NCBI RefSeq assembly: GCF_001039355.2
Contig: NW_019775489.1
Span: 64,225-128,224, forward strand
Source of the DNA: Lingula anatina
Taxonomy: Eukaryota; Brachiopoda; Lingulata; Lingulida; Lingulidae
Reading direction: 5' to 3'
Length of the DNA stretch: 64,000 nt
Both the position numbers and the translations under genes were made by a program. Below, piece after piece: positions 60,801-64,000 of this stretch. Every line of letters begins with the position of its first letter. Position 1 is the first letter of the stretch. The notes under the pieces are model-generated. The model was not told where the DNA came from and ran no database searches. It saw only the letters and a list, made by a program, of their open reading frames with translations.

Positions 60801-62799
60801 GATATCGAGGGAACGGGGACCTGAGGGTGAGCTACTCTTTACAATGTGGGGAAGTGCAACAATATGCCATGGCTACCCATCAACACCATCTAGCTTCTGG
60901 TTGTTTTCATGAAATTTTTGAAATCTTAGTTTGCCTTGGTAAATACATACAGAGACAGTTGTAAAAGCCTGATAGCTTTTAACATAAAAAGAATGACCCA
61001 TTTAGAACCCCACTTTAATTTCTAACAGTAATAGTTTATTTAATCTGAGTTGTATTTCAGCTTTCTTTGTCTTGTTTCAGAAAGGAGACAGAATGGATTG
61101 TTGTGTACCCAGCAGATGTCGTGTTATTTGAAGGCATTTTAGTATTTTATTGTAAACAAATCAGAGAGATGTTTGACATGAAGCTGTTTGTGGACACAGA
61201 TCCAGACACGCGGCTTTCACGTAGAGGTGGGTTACAAAAGTTAATGTCATTGGTCCTATTCAGAATGTGAAGATCTGAGTGCTAACTGGTCCGCGGCTTA
61301 AATATGGCGGACCCTAAAAGGAAGACCGCTTAAACCTGTAATGGTCTGTCCGCCTCTCACACACCTTCCCACGTGTTCCCTGCAGGGGCACATCAATTCA
61401 ATCTCGACTCCAATTGACCGGAGGCGTGGGGAGGCATGTGAGAGGTGGAGAGATCATTATAAGAATAAGCGGTCTTCCTTTCATGTAGGGTCTGCCATAT
61501 TTGAGCGTTAGACCAGTTGATACTCGGATCTTCTATTCTGAATGGCCCCATTGTTTTTAAGTATGCAAAGGTAATTTCTCTCTAAACTTATTTCTTTTTT
61601 GCACAAAGTGGCTTTCAGTAAAAGCACACTGGGTGCAGTATTCAAGTAATCTTTGTATAATTTGGACATTGTTCTAGCTTCCTAGTGCAAATGAATTTTC
61701 TGATTGTCATTTGATACCTTGCCTTTTGGTTATTTGACAATAGGACCACAGTTAAAATTAGTCAGGTACAGGTATTTAGCTCTTATCTTTAGATTGAATT
61801 TTATTATAGGGCGAAAATATGATAATAAAATTGTACCCTTATATTCTAGTTCTGAGAGATACCATAGAACTTGGCCGAGACTTAGAGAAAGTTCTCAGCA
61901 CTTACATTGTCTTTGTGAAGCCAGCATTTGAAGAGTTCTGTTTACCAGTAGGTATAATTTTCTGCAATTGATCATGTAGTTCAAACTTCTTATATTGAAA
62001 CATTATTTTTTTAGATTTTTTCATTTTAGTTTCTCATCAAAATTATAGACTGGGACTGTGTGCTAAAATGGATAAAATTCTAAAAATGTTAGTTAAAAAC
62101 TTCTTTAGTTTTGTCAAATGTTGTCAGTCAGTGTATATTTTTTAACTTAAAGCTGTGAGTTGATCATTTACCTTTTCTTTTATGCTTAAGTACTCAAAAT
62201 GCATACATTATTAATAAATATCTTTCTTGCTGAAAAAATACTTTGTCTAAAAAACATACTACAATATTTTTACCATTTTCATTTATTTTAGACAAAAAAG
62301 TATGCTGATATTATTATACCAAGAGGTGCAGATAACCTAGGTATGAACATACATATTACCAGTACAGGCTTAAAAAGTTTTTTGAAACATTTGTAATTGA
62401 TTAGACAGGAATAAAAAAACATTGCTTTTGATTATAATTGAAAAACGGTGGTGCTCATTTTGTCCATTTTACAAAAAAAAAAAAAAAATTGTAAAATAAT
62501 CATTTTTAGATTTTAAATGCATGTATAATTATGACATGGCATTTTTAAATCAGATGCAAACAGCAATTACAAACTGCCATTTCCACAGACTGCTTTATTG
62601 CCTTAACAGTTTTTGCTCTAATATCTTAATATTTATCATAATTTTTCCCAATGTTTTTTTCATTTCAGTTGCTATTGACCTTATAGTGCAGCACATACAG
62701 GATATATTACACCCTAATCCAGAGGCTCACCAGCGCGCAGAGCGTGTGCAAAGGACTAGACATAACTCAGAGTCTGGGGTGGTGGCCAGGCCACATTGA
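57845..62799 (+). CDS. UCK2: Uridine-cytidine kinase (UCK1/UCK2 type)
   Basis: Phosphorylates uridine and cytidine to their monophosphates in pyrimidine salvage; cytosolic. Seven exons in phase: 57845-57964, 58995-59154, 59660-59756, 61081-61226, 61850-61947, 62292-62340 and 62669-62799 (266 residues; human UCK2 261). The P-loop [12 protein letters not shown] spans the exon 1-2 junction (31-42). Family stretches include [53 protein letters not shown] and IIPRGADN. The C-terminus ends ARPH, matching the RPH end of human UCK1 and UCK2. Odd point: the segment that is SQDSFY in human UCK2, holding the catalytic-base Asp62, reads SQECFY here. The gene probably represents the single pre-duplication orthologue, so UCK1 would be an equally valid name. 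AATAAA at 63450-63455 is a possible polyadenylation signal. Confidence 0.95.
59858..60029. mobile_element. MITE-like element with CTGGGGTA ends
   Basis: CTGGGGTAACGCTAACACTT on the left and AATTGCTAGCTCTACCCCAG on the right are inverted, and inner AATTTAGCC and GGCTAAGTG blocks pair loosely. Target duplication is unclear. It lies in UCK intron 3. Confidence 0.6.
60272..60705. repeat. Three degenerate tandem copies of a 150-160-bp unit
   Basis: Each copy has a CCTAGACCATTAGAGTGAG-like start (near 60278, 60438 and 60580), then GGAATTGATAAACCTGTCATC, a TTCAGAATTTTAGTA-like block (weak in the third copy) and GGGGGTGGA. Located in UCK intron 3. No coding potential. Confidence 0.75.
61252..61549. 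mobile_element. Snap-back MITE, 3-bp TSD (PIF/Harbinger-like), copy B
   Basis: 298 bp and clearly related to 110-343: TTCAGAATGTGAAGAT, GAGTGCTAACTGGTCC and AAATATGGCGGACC blocks occur in the same order, with inverted copies at the right end. ATT flanks both sides (61249-61251 and 61550-61552). It starts 25 bp after the exon ending at 61226. The middle is longer and less perfectly paired than copy A. Confidence 0.85.
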
Positions 62800-64000
62800 G
62801 GCAATAATGTGGATGAACTTGGTTTAACAAATAGGAACACGACATTATTAAATGTACGGACTCATGCAGGCATTTAAAAGTGTCAACACAAGTTTGTTTT
62901 GGTTTTGATACATGAAAATTACAAGGAAGTTAACCAGACTGTAATGAATTTGCCTTAATTTGTTCAACTAAATGATGAAAACAGGATTGTGCTGATATGT
63001 GTCCAGTATGTGGTTTCTCCAGTATTACAAAATCTCACCTGAGGTTTCAGAATTGTGTTAAATAACCTAATCATGGTGGGAAATTTGAAAATGAAATGCA
63101 GGGAGTTTGAAAACCTGTCCACGGCTGTGTGTCTATAAATATTTCCATCTGTATATAGTGAGACCAGGAATGAATCTCATAAAAGAATTTTTGTTGAAAT
63201 ATATATGTACATCACTCCATTACTCTATTAAAAATGCTGTGTGGAAAACTTAAAAACACCAAATTATTAATGTTAATCTGTACACAGATTCAGAGGTCAG
63301 TGTATTAACCCCCCTCCTCCCACGTTTCAAAGTTATTTCGGCTGGAAAAACTTTCCCCTTTGACTATTTTGTTGTTGCACTTGTAAACATGGATAAATTA
63401 AAGTTATTCATATTTATGCTTGTTTTATGAATGCATGACTGGTGCACAAAATAAAAAGGCAGCTAATAATTGAAAAAGCAAATGTGGAGGCATACGATGC
63501 CCATATTGTAAAGAATTTCTATTTTGGGTACATTTGTGCATTGTAAAGTGTCATGCTGCGGTCACAAGTTACTGTCATTCACTTAGTGCAGCATTTATTG
63601 TACCACCAGCGTTAGCGCTGGCGGTACACATGGTTTTAGTCCCGTCCGGTCCGTTCCGCCGGCTCCTGCGGCTCCGCCGGCTCCGCCGCCATGTTACCGT
63701 TACCGCTTCTCCTCCTAGACGGTAAGGGCCCCCATACCCATCTCTTGGATTTAGGTCACCTATAATCTCAACTCGTTCCACGTAAAATTTGGGCTTTGTC
63801 GGTATTGGGGTCTAGGTGTGGCACTCATTGCAATGCACCCTTGTCCAAAAATGGCAAAATTAAATGCTAATTATCTACCCTACAGAAGGAATTATGGGAA
63901 AAATTTCTACAGACAGCTTTCCAAAAGTCATATGTGTAGATTTCAAATATGCCCTTGGATTTGACCTTTGACCTTTATTTCAAGGTCAAACGGGCAAAAA
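62800..64000. other. UCK 3' flank and intergenic end of window
   Basis: The left part is UCK 3' UTR with AATAAA at 63450-63455. A GC-rich patch at 63600-63720 contains a hairpin (ACCAGCGTTAGCGCTGG) and GGCTCCGCC-type simple repeats, and both open frames over it look like repeat artefacts. The last 250 bp show nothing recognisable. Confidence 0.55.

Noticed and set aside
63534-63781. Arg/Ser-rich frames over the GC-rich patch near the right edge
   Set aside because: Produced by GGCTCCGCC-type simple repeats, with no other coding evidence.
1-64000. tRNA, rRNA or prokaryote-like operons
   Set aside because: No tRNA cloverleaf blocks or rRNA motifs were spotted, and all genes are spliced. A tRNAscan-SE or Rfam run would be decisive.

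Overview
This is intron-rich, AT-rich animal DNA. Seven protein-coding genes can be assembled exon by exon with GT-AG introns and consistent reading phase. The closest matches I recognise are deuterostome and mammalian proteins. The setting is full of microsatellites, snap-back MITEs and 'CAGGGGCGGATCC'-type dispersed repeats, which suggests a marine invertebrate, probably a lophotrochozoan such as a mollusc. That taxonomic call is an inference and is not proven here.

Layout from left to right. 473-5869 (-): acyl-CoA synthetase of the 4-coumarate-CoA ligase/luciferase-like group, with its C-terminus beyond the left edge. 5870-11616: gene-free and repeat-bearing. 11617-17892 (-): TTC16, a TPR protein. 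17893-19024: bidirectional promoter region. 19025-30412 (+): a 1110-residue, largely disordered protein that I do not recognise, carrying about ten RP-x-[S/T]-[A/G] motifs. 30413-37041: gene-poor. 37042-38707 (+): membrane-anchored torsin AAA+ ATPase. 39370-46439 (+): PMPCA, the alpha subunit of mitochondrial processing peptidase. 49063-57511 (-): SCYL3 pseudokinase. 57845-62799 (+): uridine-cytidine kinase of the UCK1/UCK2 type, head to head with SCYL3. 62800-64000: 3' flank and intergenic DNA.

The genes do not form one pathway. They are housekeeping genes (PMPCA, UCK, SCYL3, torsin, acyl-CoA ligase) plus a probable ciliary pair (TTC16 and its divergent partner). Their grouping is informative. 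The human counterparts lie on 9q34 (TTC16, TOR2A, UCK1, PMPCA) and 1q24-25 (SCYL3, UCK2, TOR3A), two arms of one vertebrate paralogon, so the window looks like a piece of the unduplicated ancestral block.

The best leads are the unrecognised RPxSA-repeat protein, an Asp-to-Glu change at the expected catalytic base of UCK, a torsin with a Gly-rich Walker A and a basic tail holding a PIP-box-like motif, a 46-bp minisatellite that copies the SCYL3 stop region, and several MITE families with readable target-site duplications. No CRISPR array, rRNA, tRNA, operon or viral gene was seen.
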